A stretch of 64,000 nucleotides of DNA from Cranoglanis bouderius (lineage: Eukaryota > Chordata > Actinopteri > Siluriformes > Cranoglanididae), in assembly GCA_023630585.1 (NCBI GenBank), contig CM042544.1, positions 24,647,756 to 24,711,755 of the forward strand. The letters are read 5' to 3'. Shown one piece after another: positions 22,921 through 33,402 of this stretch. Under the pieces are notes generated by a model. The model saw only the letters and a program-made list of their open reading frames with translations. It searched no databases and was not told the origin of the DNA. Numbering within the stretch: the first letter of the stretch is position 1; each line of letters begins with the position of its first letter. A program made the translations under genes and the position numbers.

Positions 22921-23349
22921 GGTGTCTGCATGTGTAGAATACACTTGTGTGCACAAAATATGGACCAGGGCTTTTACAATTTTGCATGCATTTATATCAT
23001 CAGTCTCTCCAGTGCAAATGCTGCACAAAAATTATTCTCTCTTTCTCATATTACATATTAATATTTGCAGTGACCTTCAGGCCATTAACAAATACTCTTT
23101 ATAAATCCTGAAAGTGCTGTATATACAGTAATATTCTGAATCTGACAAAATTTTTCCACATAACAAAATGTTTGACAAACTGCAGCAACTGACTGTTAGT
23201 CACAGTATGTTTATTGATCACACTGATGGATGCGTTTCATTACTTTGTGTAATCATGAATTTAGACAAATCTTTCTGATCAAAGCCAACTTGTAATAAAT
23301 CAAATTAGAATATAAAGTGCAAGAAGTTAAATATAAATGAATAAAAACT
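21701..23349. other. intergenic, nothing recognised
   Basis: No exon recognised. It contains a short (TC)n at 22891-22915 and otherwise AT-rich unique-looking sequence. Confidence 0.45.
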
Positions 23350-23670
23350 GATCTGAGGGTCTTTGGTTCAATCCTGAGCTTGGGCTACTGTCTGTGCAGT
23401 GTTTTGTTTTACACATTCTCACCCTGTCTGCGTGAGGTTCTTTTGGGTTCTCTAGTTTCCTCCCACCTCCCAAAATCATGTTATAATTGCCCCTAGGTGA
23501 ATGAGTGTGTGAATGAGTATGTGAGTGTGTGTGTGTGCATGGTCCTCTGCGATGGACTTGCATCCCACTGCGTTCTCACCTCATGCCCAGTGTTTCTGCT
23601 ACATGCTGTGGCTCCAGCATGATCCTGACAAGGATAAAGATGTTACTGAAGATGGACTTGAATGAATTAA
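23350..23670 (+). mobile_element. SINE copy with tRNA-like box B
   Basis: GGTTCAATCC near 23367 fits a Pol III box B. It is followed by the family blocks TTTCCTCCCACCTCCCAAA, AATTGCCCCTAGGTG, GCGATGGACTTGCATCCCA and the GAATGAAT end. This is the longest plus-strand copy in the window. Confidence 0.8.
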
Positions 23671-23784
23671 AAAGTGACCATTCCTGTATTCATTTAACAT
23701 TTCAGTTCATCAAACAACAACAGCAGTGCATATGGACTGAAACAGACATTTTCCATGAGTAACTTTAGACCTGACTTTTCTAAC

Positions 23785-24440
23785 TTTCAATTCAATTCAA
23801 ATCAGTTCAGTGTTAGTTGTATAGCACTTTTAACAGTGGAGAGTGTCACAAAGCAGCTTTACAGAAATATACTATAAATCCCGGAAATAAAATCTATCCC
23901 TAATGTATCCCTAATGAGCAAGACATAGCCAAAAGTGGCAATGAAAAACACCCTGAGATGACAAGAGGAAGAAACCTCGAGTAGAAGCAGACTCAAAAGG
24001 GAACCCATCCTCATCTGGGTGACACCAGATACTGCAATTATAAATAATTTCTCTTCTATAACTGTATACTATATAGTCAAAGAGTGCTAACTGTATTAAC
24101 AGGAACCTATGAACTTATGAGCATCATTTAAGTCATTTATGAATTTATTATAATTTTAACTTAAAGTCTATTGTATTGATCAGAAGTTAACTGTACAGTG
24201 ATGGAGACAAACTGTTTGAATGCAAAATGTTCTTAGCAATTGCAGTCCTAAGACTATTCAAGGAAGTACATCCACAGCCATCCTTATGGTTTACTATCCA
24301 CAGTAATCACATGGTGATCTTTATTGGGGGCCATCATCATCAGCAGCGAGTAATTTTCAGGTGACGAAAACGCCAAACAGAAGTAGGACATCAAGATGGA
24401 TCGGGTTGGTCTGGAGAGCAAAAAGAGTCAACATCACTGG
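23785..24440 (+). repeat. dispersed fish repeat, unclassified, first part
   Basis: Begins with CAATTCAATTCAAAT. It includes CACAAAGCAGCTTTACAG, AGGAAGAAACCTCGAG and GGGAACCCATCCTCATCTGG, a block order found repeatedly in fish genomes. No coding part. A related tail continues at 24840-25110 after a GA tract and a SINE. Confidence 0.6.

Positions 24441-24446
<6 letters not shown>

Positions 24447-24508
<62 letters not shown>
24447..24508. repeat. (GA)n microsatellite
   Basis: About 62 bp of GA repeats within the dispersed repeat. Confidence 0.95.
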
Positions 24509-24511
<3 letters not shown>

Positions 24512-24607
24512 GAGGGAAAGAAAAGGGAGGAGGAAAAGACAAATAACAGATTATTAGGTGTGCTCTTATTCTGTAATAATTTAAGAAAATGTACATTGTG
24601 TGCAGAG

Positions 24608-24832
24608 TGCAAGCAGGTGGCTCAGGTGGTAGAGCGGGTTGTCCACTAATTACAGGGTTGGCGGTTCAATCTCCGGCCAACATGTCGAAGTGTCCTTGGG
24701 CAAGACACTGAACCCCAAGTTGCTCCCAATGGCTGATGTGAATGTGAATAGGTGAATGAGAAACAGTGTAAAGCGCCTTTGTAGAACCACTAAGGTTAAA
24801 AGGCACTATATAAGTGCAGACCATTTAATAAG
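24608..24832 (+). mobile_element. tRNA-derived SINE, full length
   Basis: The head has box A (GTGGCTCAGGTGG) and box B (GGTTCAATCTCC) at tRNA-like spacing. The body contains TGTCCTTGGGCAAGACACTG and CCCCAAGTTGCTCCC, and the end is TATATAAGTGCAGACCATTTA. A piece of the same 3' end, inverted, lies at 40411-40490. It lacks a cloverleaf and an acceptor stem, so it is not a tRNA gene. Confidence 0.88.
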
Positions 24833-24839
24833 TGAGAGT

Positions 24840-25110
24840 GAGCATCCGAATATCCCAGTTTATCAAAACACTCTATGCCCATGATCCTTCCAGATTTGTG
24901 CTTTTACCTAAAAAAAAAAAAAAGCTATTAACAAAAGGCTTGACTAAACAAATAGGTTTTCAGCCTAGACTTAAACAGTCTTAAAAAACTAGTCCTGAAC
25001 ACTATTTGGAAACCTATTCCGTAACTGTGGGGCTATATAAGGAACTTTAACTCCCAACAGATCAAACCCAGATATCAGATATTTTATCTCTGAATGCACT
25101 GTGAGAAATA
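24840..25110 (+). repeat. dispersed fish repeat, second part
   Basis: Contains AATAGGTTTTCAGCCTAGAC, GTCCTGAACACTA and TAACTGTGGGGCT, the usual continuation of the repeat starting at 23785. The SINE at 24608 interrupts it. Confidence 0.55.
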
Positions 25111-25215
25111 TTGTCTAAATCTTTTTGACATAATCTATGGCACAACTTGACTATGACAAAAATTAGTACAGAGAAATCATTATAAACACTCATATGTGCA
25201 CATGCATGCACTCTT

Positions 25216-26495
<1,280 letters not shown>

Positions 26496-27424
26496 CAGGG
26501 GTGGAAATCCTTGAGTCATTGTACTTCATTACTACGGTATGCTTAAGAATTATTTTGGTATACTTCACTTGAGTATTGTTGAAATGGAATACTTGTATTC
26601 TTACTTAACTACATTTTCAAGAAAAAAAAATACTCCTTACATTTTCATTTAGACCTTTAAAGCACTTATTACAAACCACGAAGGTCTCTTCTTTCATCCA
26701 GCCAATGACTGTATACTATACATCAAATTAATGGGCTCAGTTTGGTATCCAGTCATTTCAATTTAGCATCCAATTAGGTTCATCAATGTGGAAAAATCTA
26801 TCAAGAATCATGCCAATTCATTATGTGCTTTGACCTTCTCATGCACCACAATGTAGTTTGCGCTATATCCATGTTCATTTGAAGATGTGTAAGCCACTGG
26901 ACTACAATGTCGACCTTGAGGAGCACCCCTGGCTCTACCTCAGTAAAATGCTTCAATATGCTGGGGGAAGCAAAGGCTTATGTAAAATGAGGTGTCTTAT
27001 TTGCCTTCCTAAAAGGCATGAACTCCATCTAATTTAAAAAAGCACACTGAGGTAAATTTCAGTAATTTGCTAATGTTAACTGTCTATGTTTAAATAAGTT
27101 AGCCTGTTTACTGTGCTAATTTTCACATGAAAAAACAACATTAACTTAATTACGTCACTAAAAACTTTTACTTTTTAATTTAGCAAATTTGCTAGTGTTA
27201 ACACATTATTTAAGTATGTTAGCCAGACTTCTGTGTTAATTTTCACATGAAAACACAACATTAACTTAATTTCATCAGCTAAAAACATTTAAAATTTAAA
27301 CCTTTTTACTATCACTTGAGTTCATTTTTGTCTGAATACGTCCACTTTTAATTGAGGAAGATTTTGATACATTATCTATACTTTCACTTAAGTGTAATTT
27401 TTCAGTACTTCTTTTCTATCCCTG
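26496..27424. mobile_element. non-autonomous hAT-type element
   Basis: Ends CAGGGGTGGAAA and, reversed, CAGGGATAGAAA, flanked by 8-bp direct repeats GTGAAAGA (26488-26495) and GTGAAATA (27425-27432) differing at one base. Subterminal TACTT/AAGTA motifs are typical of fish hAT MITEs. It has 929 bp and no coding capacity. Confidence 0.8.
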
Positions 27425-28916
27425 GTGAAATATTGCGATGTGTTAAAGGTAAAGGACATTTGACCACCCAATGTCAGTTAATGTCAAGATTTTGTAATCT
27501 TTCTGAATGCATGCCCAGCAAGCAGACAATTCTGAGCCAAATATGATTGAGTTTCAGCCTCCAGAGAAAATTCTCCTTTACCATCAGCTACTTGATTGAC
27601 TTTGCTTAAATTAAAATTTTAGAAAGCCCCCTAAACGACTGTTAATATTTCATCTTGACTTTCCAAACTTCTGAGTGAGTCATGATAATCAGTACAGCAG
27701 ACACGTTTAGATATTTGAAGTGTGTATACAGCCTAAACTTCCCTCTTTATCTTTCAGGAGATACCCATCTTCTTGGTTCACCCAAAGACGTTAGAGATAA
27801 TCTCTGTCTCAAATATCTCCAAAGACCACAAAGGCATTTTGATCTCACAGATTCAGTGTGTCTGGATGCTTAGTGATGAAATTCAGCTCTGATGATCTAT
27901 GCTGTTTCTGAGCCTAAAATGGTTGCTCTGATTTCTAAATGATTATGGAACATAAACAACTGTGAGACAGGTAAGGATGATTTTTCATTGCGCAATGACT
28001 TATTGATAATCATCTATGATATTTTATAATTCATGATAGATCCCATCCTTAGCCACAATCTATATAAATTTAGATGTGTTCATAATTTTGTCAATCATGT
28101 ATTCCTGTCATGTTTCTAAGCTCTAACGGACTCTTCCTCTAACAGACATTTATCTCTGTGAATGTCCTAGTAAGTAATTAACTCCAGTGTGTTGTTTATA
28201 AATTTGGATGCTGATTTGGTTTCAACTGATTTTCTGTTTAGTGCCTTTGTTCTCATACAGAAACAAGTACAGAGCACATATTTAGTTCTCTAGCTTTAAA
28301 AGGCACACTTTTTTCATCTCCCTCAAAGTTAAGTCAGCTTTAGATGAATATTTTCAGATCAAAACGGATTTGTTTGGTGTCAGTGTGTGAATGCTGAAAC
28401 TCATAGGGGGTCCAACAATGTGATTCTGTTGCAGCAAAAGTTGACCTGACTCAGTGGCTTTTATCAGAACTGTGTTACAATTTCCATTTTTATAGCAAAT
28501 CACAGCAACTTTCATAAGTTTAATGAATAATAGAGATAAAATTATCCACAAAGTACTTTATTCATATTCAAAGAAATATGCCCATATGGGTGTAGGCAAC
28601 TTTATTATAGGATTAATCAACATAAACGGAGCCAGGATATAAATCAGTAATGTGAGATGCAACATCCTATAGATTGTACTTAATAAAACAAAGTCAAACA
28701 GCAATAAACTCACATATTGTATTTGACAACAAGAAAGCGAGAGACTCCAGTCAACAAAATGTAAAACCAATAGTCCTAAAGTTGTAAGAAAATCAATAGA
28801 AAATTGCCATTGGGTCAACTGAAACAGCAACAAAGAGGCAAACTGTAATTGTGATAAAAACACAACAGCAACCCTTTCCTACCCTGTCCCCAAGCACCTA
28901 TTCCTACTAAAGGCGT
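27425..28916. other. intergenic, nothing recognised
   Basis: AT-rich; only chance reading frames. Confidence 0.5.
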
Positions 28917-29897
28917 TGCCATGTTATTTATTGAAGCAAAAAATTTATGCAATACCAACTGGGCCTGTGTGAAAATTTATTTTCCCCCATAGTTAATAAT
29001 TCCCCAAATCTATGAAACTGCACTCATAATGGGGTTCAGCTGGACTAGACGCAACCAGGCCTGATTACTGCAAACCCTGTTCAATCAAATCAACACTTAA
29101 ATAGAACTTTTTCAACAGCATGAAGTTGGTTAAAAGGTTTTACCCAGTAACACACTACGCCAAAATTGAAAGAAATTCCAGAAATGATGAGGATTGAAAT
29201 ACATCAGTCTGGGAAGGGTTACAAAGCTATTCCAAAGGCTCTGTGACTCCAAAAAAATTACAGTGAGAGCCATTATCTCCAAATGGAAAAAACACAGCAC
29301 AGTAGTGAACCTTCCCAGAAGTGGCCGACCTTCCACAATTCCTCCAAGAGCACAGCAGCTACTCGTCCAGGAAGTCACAAAAGAGCCAACGACAACTTCA
29401 ATTCATTTGAATTTTGCCAAAACACACCTTGATGATCCTCAAACCTTTTGGGAGAATGTTCTGTGGACTGATGAGTCGAAAGTGGAACTGTTTGGAAGAC
29501 AGGGGTCCTGTTACATCTGGTGTAAACCAAACACAGAATTCCACAAAAACAACATCATACCTACGGTCAAGCATGGTGGTGGAAGTGTTGGGAGCTGGTG
29601 GGACTCATCTCCAGTTATCGGAAGTGTTTGGTTGCAGTTATTGCTGCTAAAGGTGGCACAACCAGATTTTAAGTTTAAAGGTGCAATTAGTTTTTTACAT
29701 TGGTGATAGGTGTTGGATAACCTTTTTTGCTTCAATAAAATAAATAAAAAAATAAATAAAAACTGTATTGTGTGTTCACTCAGGTTACCTTTGTTTTATT
29801 TTATATTGTATTTCGTTTGAAGATCTAAAACTATTTAGTATGAGACACACAAAAACAGAAGAAATCAGGATGAGACAAATACTTTTTCACAAATCTG
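28917..29897 (+). mobile_element. truncated Tc1-type element, same family as 18787-20460
   Basis: Starts inside the left arm and runs to ACTTTTTCACAAATCTGTA at the right end. The reading frame 29194-29706 shows helix-turn-helix residues (GRVTKLFQRL) and WTDESKVELFG with the first catalytic Asp, then a deletion removes the rest of the DDE core. Compared with the first copy it keeps the first Asp region but has lost the GCFATSGPG part. Confidence 0.88.
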
Positions 29898-30412
29898 TAT
29901 GCGTTATGTAACATAAGTCTGTTGGGTGACATAAGTAATATAGGCTGTATTTTTTAGCTTTTTCCACAATTACTAACATTTTAGATTTCCTAATTTTTTT
30001 TCTTTGCCAGTCATCATGGGAGACAGTTGTTCATTACAGTACAATTCCATTACACATCTGCTGAATTGGTAAACTAAGAATTAATTCAAATCCTGTCTCA
30101 GAGCAAGCTTGCATGCAAAAGCTAGCCTGCATGGTAGACATTTGGTTAATAAAAAAACAAAAACAAACATAACAACAAAAACAAATGATGTGAATAAGGA
30201 CCTCCAGCCCAATGCTGCTTCTAACATATTGCTGTTCTTGTCACTCATTTAATATACAGATACAGAAACTCTTGAATGTGTCAAAGACAGATTTCCATTT
30301 CAAACAAGTAGATATATTTTCCAGTGTGTACACATAATGCACTTGAACACATAATGTATTTTCTAATACGATAAACAATAAGGATGTGTGATTGGAAATA
30401 AATGGGAACTTT
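29898..30412. other. intergenic, nothing recognised
   Basis: AT-rich spacer without exons or identified repeats. Confidence 0.5.
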
Positions 30413-30606
30413 ACATGGAGGGTACAGTGGTTCAGCAGGTAGGGTTGCCACCACCCAGGGTATCCAGTTTTATCCTGGGCTTGAATTACTGTCTTAGCCG
30501 TTTGTATGTTCTCCCTGTGTCTGCATGGGTTTCCTTGGGGTTCTTCAGTTTCCTGCAACCTCCCAAAAATGTAGGTTGACTAGCTATAAAAAAAAATGCT
30601 CCTAAG
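30413..30606 (+). mobile_element. SINE copy, 5' part
   Basis: Head GTGGTTCAGCAGGTAGGG (box A-like), then CCTGGGCTTGAATTACTGTC, TGTTCTCCCTGTGTCTGCATG and TTTCCTGCAACCTCCCAAAAA. It is the 5' half of the family whose 3' halves lie elsewhere in the window. It stops where the Tc1 fragment at 30607 begins. Confidence 0.7.
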
Positions 30607-30673
30607 TGTTATGAGCAATGTTATGTTTGAACTGACTGACAATTCTCTCACGAAGTTTGGCACAAAGTGATGA
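30607..30673 (-). mobile_element. Tc1 fragment left of the LTR element
   Basis: Its reverse complement matches 37543-37605, the N-terminal transposase region of the Tc1 copy at 37175 (CACTTTGTGCCAAACTTC). With 33302-33402 it forms the remains of one Tc1 copy that the LTR element entered. About 270 bp between the two pieces are missing. Confidence 0.8.
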
Positions 30674-30835
30674 ACATGAGAACACATGGCAGAGGTAAAC
30701 AAAATGTGAGTTCATGAATGAAACGTCCATCGGAGAGTTTTTGAATAGCGCTGGAATGCGCGCAGTGGAATGCGGAAGTATGCCACTCGCTACTCTTTGC
30801 AGTGTAGCGAGAGCTGGAGAAGAGAAAACCTAACA
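30674..30835 (-). repeat. 3' LTR remnant
   Basis: Same start (TGTTAGGTTT) and sequence as the first 162 bp of the 5' LTR, with about six differences by eye. The rest is deleted and Tc1 sequence follows directly. Confidence 0.88.
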
Positions 30836-30943
30836 GAGCCCCCCCCAAGGCGCGGCTTCCGAAGCGCTGCAAGTTCCATCCACTTTGGTGGACCTGGACC
30901 CTGGGCAGGATCCTGACCTCTGCCCTCCAGGACCTGAGGCTGG

Positions 30944-31425
30944 TTATGTCCAGTGTCCCGAAACCAGAGCAGAGTGTGTCGGGTTTTCCTTTGGAACTTG
31001 GACGAGAACTTGGACGAGAGCTTGGACGAGTGCTTGGACGAGTGCTTGGATGAGTGCTTGAACCGATGCCTGGTCTGGATCTCGGAGCTGCGTGTGACCT
31101 GGTGCTGGGCCTGGATCTCGGAGCTGCGTGTGACCTGGTGCTGGGCCTGGATCTCGGTGCTGCGCGTGACCTGGCGCTTGGCCTGGAGCTTGACCTGGAG
31201 CTTGACCTGAAGCTTGACCTGGAACCAGAATTGGAGCCAGCTCTCGCACCTGGATCGGAATCAGCTCTGGCACCTGGATCAGGAACAGCTTTGGCACCTG
31301 GATCAGAGACAGACTTGGAAACAGACTCGGAGACAGACTTGGAAACAGACTCGGAGACAGACTTGGAAACAGACTTGGAAACAGACTCGGAGACAGACTT
31401 GGAAACAGACTTCGAGACGGGCTTG
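30944..31425 (-). repeat. short-unit minisatellites in the 3' part of the LTR element
   Basis: 12- and 24-bp units (GACAGACTTGGAAACAGACT type) at about 31305-31425, and 30- to 45-bp units around 31000-31240 (CTGGATCTCGGAGCTGCGTG type). Long open frames on both strands here come from the repeats. Confidence 0.85.
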
Positions 31426-32445
31426 AGAAGAGGCCATCCTGTGGGCCTCTGACATGGACAGGGCTGGAGTGGAGGTTTCTTCTCGAACCTCTGACGAGAA
31501 CATGGCTTGGGCGGAGGTCTCGTGGACCTCCGGTATAAGCAGGCCAGGAAAGGAAGTTTCCTCTTGAATCTCTGGCTGCAGCTCGGGGCTGGAGGTCGCC
31601 ATGTTAACCTCCATGAGCAGCTCCGCTGTGGAGACCTCCTGCTGGGCCTCCGGCTGGAGCTCGGGGCTGGAGGTCGCCATGTTAACCTCCATGAGCAGCT
31701 CTACTGTGGAGACCTCCTGCTGGAGCTCGGGGCTGGAGGTTGCCATGTTAACCTCCTGCTGTAGCTCCGCGGAGGAGACTTCCTGCTGGGTCTCCGGCTG
31801 GAGCTCGGGGCTGGAGGTCGCCACGTTAACCTCCAGGTGTAGCTCCCTTGAGGAGACCTCCTGCTGGGCCTCCTGCTGGAGCTCGGGGCTGGAGGTCGCC
31901 ATGTTAACCTCCAGTTGTAGCTCCGTGGAGGAGACTTCCTGCTGGGTCTCCGGCTGGAGCTCTGAGGGTGCCCTCCTGTGGAGCCGCTTATGCACCCGCC
32001 AGCTGCCCTTGAAACAGCCTTGGGAGCAGAAGTAGCTGCTCCTTACTCCCTGGTTCCTGCAGGTGGGACACTGCAGGATGGCTGGTCGGGTGCATCCCTC
32101 GGTGGCACACTCCTGGGTTAGGGGATGAGAGGTGTAGGCCGCCACGTTAGCCCGCTTACTCTCATAGTACTCCAGGAACGTTTGACTAGGTCGGTCGCCC
32201 AGACGATCCTTCCCCAAAAAGGTCCTGAGGTCGGGTTGGAAGTCTGGGCTTCCGAACACCTGGACCAGTAGATCCACAAAGCCCGAAACTGTCTGGAGCT
32301 TCGTGGATCTACTGACGAGGTGAAGCTCTGCCCATTGGCGAGCAGAGCCGGCCAGACGAGAGAGGAGGAACCCCAACCACTCCTCTTCGTCGGGTTTGGG
32401 GTTCTCCAAACTCAAATAATAAATCTGAGCCTGCAAAAAAAACAT
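31303..32445 (-). CDS. Gag-like capsid fused to METAP1-type zinc finger and repeats
   Basis: Open for 380 codons from ATG 32445. Residues 1-110 look like a Ty3/Gypsy-type Gag capsid segment (FFLQAQIYYLSL, WLGFLLSRLAGSARQWAE, FVDLLVQVFG). Next comes a C6H2 finger with spacing C-x4-C-x7-C-x2-C-x10-C-x3-C-x7-H-x3-H, containing LQCPTC, SYFCSQGCFKGSW and HKRLH, as in METAP1. Then five 26-residue repeats (SPELQPETQQEVSS type) and a VCFQVCLR tail. Upstream, an ATG at 32586 heads an 17-codon frame ending in TAA, and a T-run near 32440 suggests the original start frame was lost by an indel, so the true N-terminus is missing. It lacks the CCHC knuckle usual in Gag. Whether it is expressed is unknown. 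Confidence 0.75.
   Translation of the reverse strand: MFFLQAQIYYLSLENPKPDEEEWLGFLLSRLAGSARQWAELHLVSRSTKLQTVSGFVDLLVQVFGSPDFQPDLRTFLGKDRLGDRPSQTFLEYYESKRANVAAYTSHPLTQECATEGCTRPAILQCPTCRNQGVRSSYFCSQGCFKGSWRVHKRLHRRAPSELQPETQQEVSSTELQLEVNMATSSPELQQEAQQEVSSRELHLEVNVATSSPELQPETQQEVSSAELQQEVNMATSSPELQQEVSTVELLMEVNMATSSPELQPEAQQEVSTAELLMEVNMATSSPELQPEIQEETSFPGLLIPEVHETSAQAMFSSEVREETSTPALSMSEAHRMASSQARLEVCFQVCLRVCFQVCFQVCLRVCFQVCLRVCFQVCL
31555..31965 (-). repeat. 78-bp tandem repeats coding 26-residue units
   Basis: Five units plus a partial one, each with SPELQ, QQEVS and EVNMATS blocks. One unit is shortened to 22 residues. All repeats stay in frame with the zinc finger. Confidence 0.9.
31978..32109 (-). 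other. zf-C6H2 (METAP1-like) zinc finger segment
   Basis: 44 residues with all eight zinc ligands in the METAP1 spacing. In METAP1 this N-terminal finger precedes the peptidase domain and is linked to ribosome association. None of the peptidase domain is present here. Confidence 0.85.
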
Positions 32446-32603
32446 TGAGGCCAAGTGGCAAAGCCATCAAACTCATCCGGAGGATAGATGAAAGTCCACT
32501 GAGGAAAAAACATAGAATTAATTGCAGGCATTTTAATCGTGGCGTGGCATGGCGTGGCGTGGCGTCACTTTCCCTGCTGCATCCATTTTTAGGTGGAGTA
32601 TTC

Positions 32604-33301
32604 TGTTACGACACGTGGTGTCTAGTTGAATGAGGGAGTCAGGATGCAAGCGCAGGGGAAACATCAGTTTAATAGAAGCAGGAAGTTCAAAAATAAGTGA
32701 ACACAAAAAACACCATCAAAGATAAATCCCCGAACAAAAGAGTAACAATAATCCAAAATAATCATGTACTTAGCCGAAGAGGCAGTAATCCAAAAAAGAA
32801 ACACAGTAATCCACAACGGGTAGTAAATCCAGAAAACACAGGGAAAACTACGCTAGGCTAGGAGGTGGTCTGGAAACCACGGAAAAAGAGCTAAGGGAAA
32901 AATGCACACGGTTAAACACATCTAAGCTAAACTAATACTCCGCCCCGAAGCGGAAATGGAGCGGCGTATTTAAACACACATACATCACATGTCCAAATCA
33001 ATGACGGCTGAAACTCGTACTACACAGAATGAATGAGCCGAACATGAACCAATAAGTATTACGTAGGCGGAGACATGACACAGACCAAAACATAAGCACA
33101 TGGGGAAACACAGGAGGCGGAGACATGACGTGAACGAAAACATGAGAACACATGGCAGAGGTAAACAAAACGTGAGTTCATGAATGAAACGTCCATCGGA
33201 GAGTTTTTGAATAGCGCTGGAATGCGCGCAGTGGAATGCAGAAGTATGTCACTCGCTACTCTTTGCAGCGTAGCGAGAGCTGGAGAAGAGGAAACCTAAC
33301 A
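32604..33301 (-). repeat. 5' LTR, full length
   Basis: Bounded by TGTTAG and TAACA. It contains a TATA-like TTTAAATAC at about 32966-32975, preceded by CpG-containing sequence, and an ATTAAA polyadenylation signal at 32673-32668, in the order expected of U3-R-U5. The outer 162 bp match 30674-30835 with a handful of differences. Confidence 0.88.
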
Positions 33302-33402
33302 GTACTTTTGTCAGTTAATTAAAGTTTCAAGAGATTTGACAAATCACAGATTTTTGTTTTTATTACATTTTAGAGAAAAATCCCAGCTTTTATGGAAATG
33401 GG
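33302..33402 (-). mobile_element. Tc1 end fragment right of the LTR element
   Basis: Matches the terminal 100 bp of the Tc1 family at 37175-40343 (ACTTTTATGGAAATGGGGTT end). It is the outer end of the copy interrupted by the LTR element. Confidence 0.85.

Larger units (their letters stand above)
30674..33301 (-). mobile_element. non-autonomous LTR retroelement with a Gag-METAP1 finger fusion
   Basis: On the minus strand: a 698-bp 5' LTR (33301-32604, TGTTAG...TAACA), a 1.77-kb internal region, a G-rich polypurine-like tract at about 30836-30850 (TTGGGGGGGGCTC) and the first 162 bp of the 3' LTR (30835-30674). The internal region has one Gag-like frame and repeats. No protease, reverse transcriptase, RNase H or integrase motif is visible in any frame. 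No standard TGG-starting primer-binding site follows the 5' LTR. It was inserted into a Tc1 fragment, and the far part of the 3' LTR was then lost together with some Tc1 sequence. Confidence 0.88.

Noticed and set aside
24608..24680. A tRNA gene
   Set aside because: Box A and box B are present but no acceptor stem or cloverleaf forms, and the sequence continues into a SINE body whose 3' end recurs at 40411.
28558..28863. 101-codon minus-strand frame as a membrane protein gene
   Set aside because: It is Leu/Phe-rich because of AT-rich sequence; no family, splice or promoter signals.
31054..31452. Plus-strand acidic repeat protein (LETDSETD type)
   Set aside because: It is the antisense of the minisatellite in the Gag-fusion element and has no start context or family.
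31978..32109. A METAP1 gene or processed METAP1 pseudogene
   Set aside because: Only the finger is present, in frame with Gag-like sequence upstream and repeats downstream, inside LTR boundaries; no peptidase domain was found nearby.
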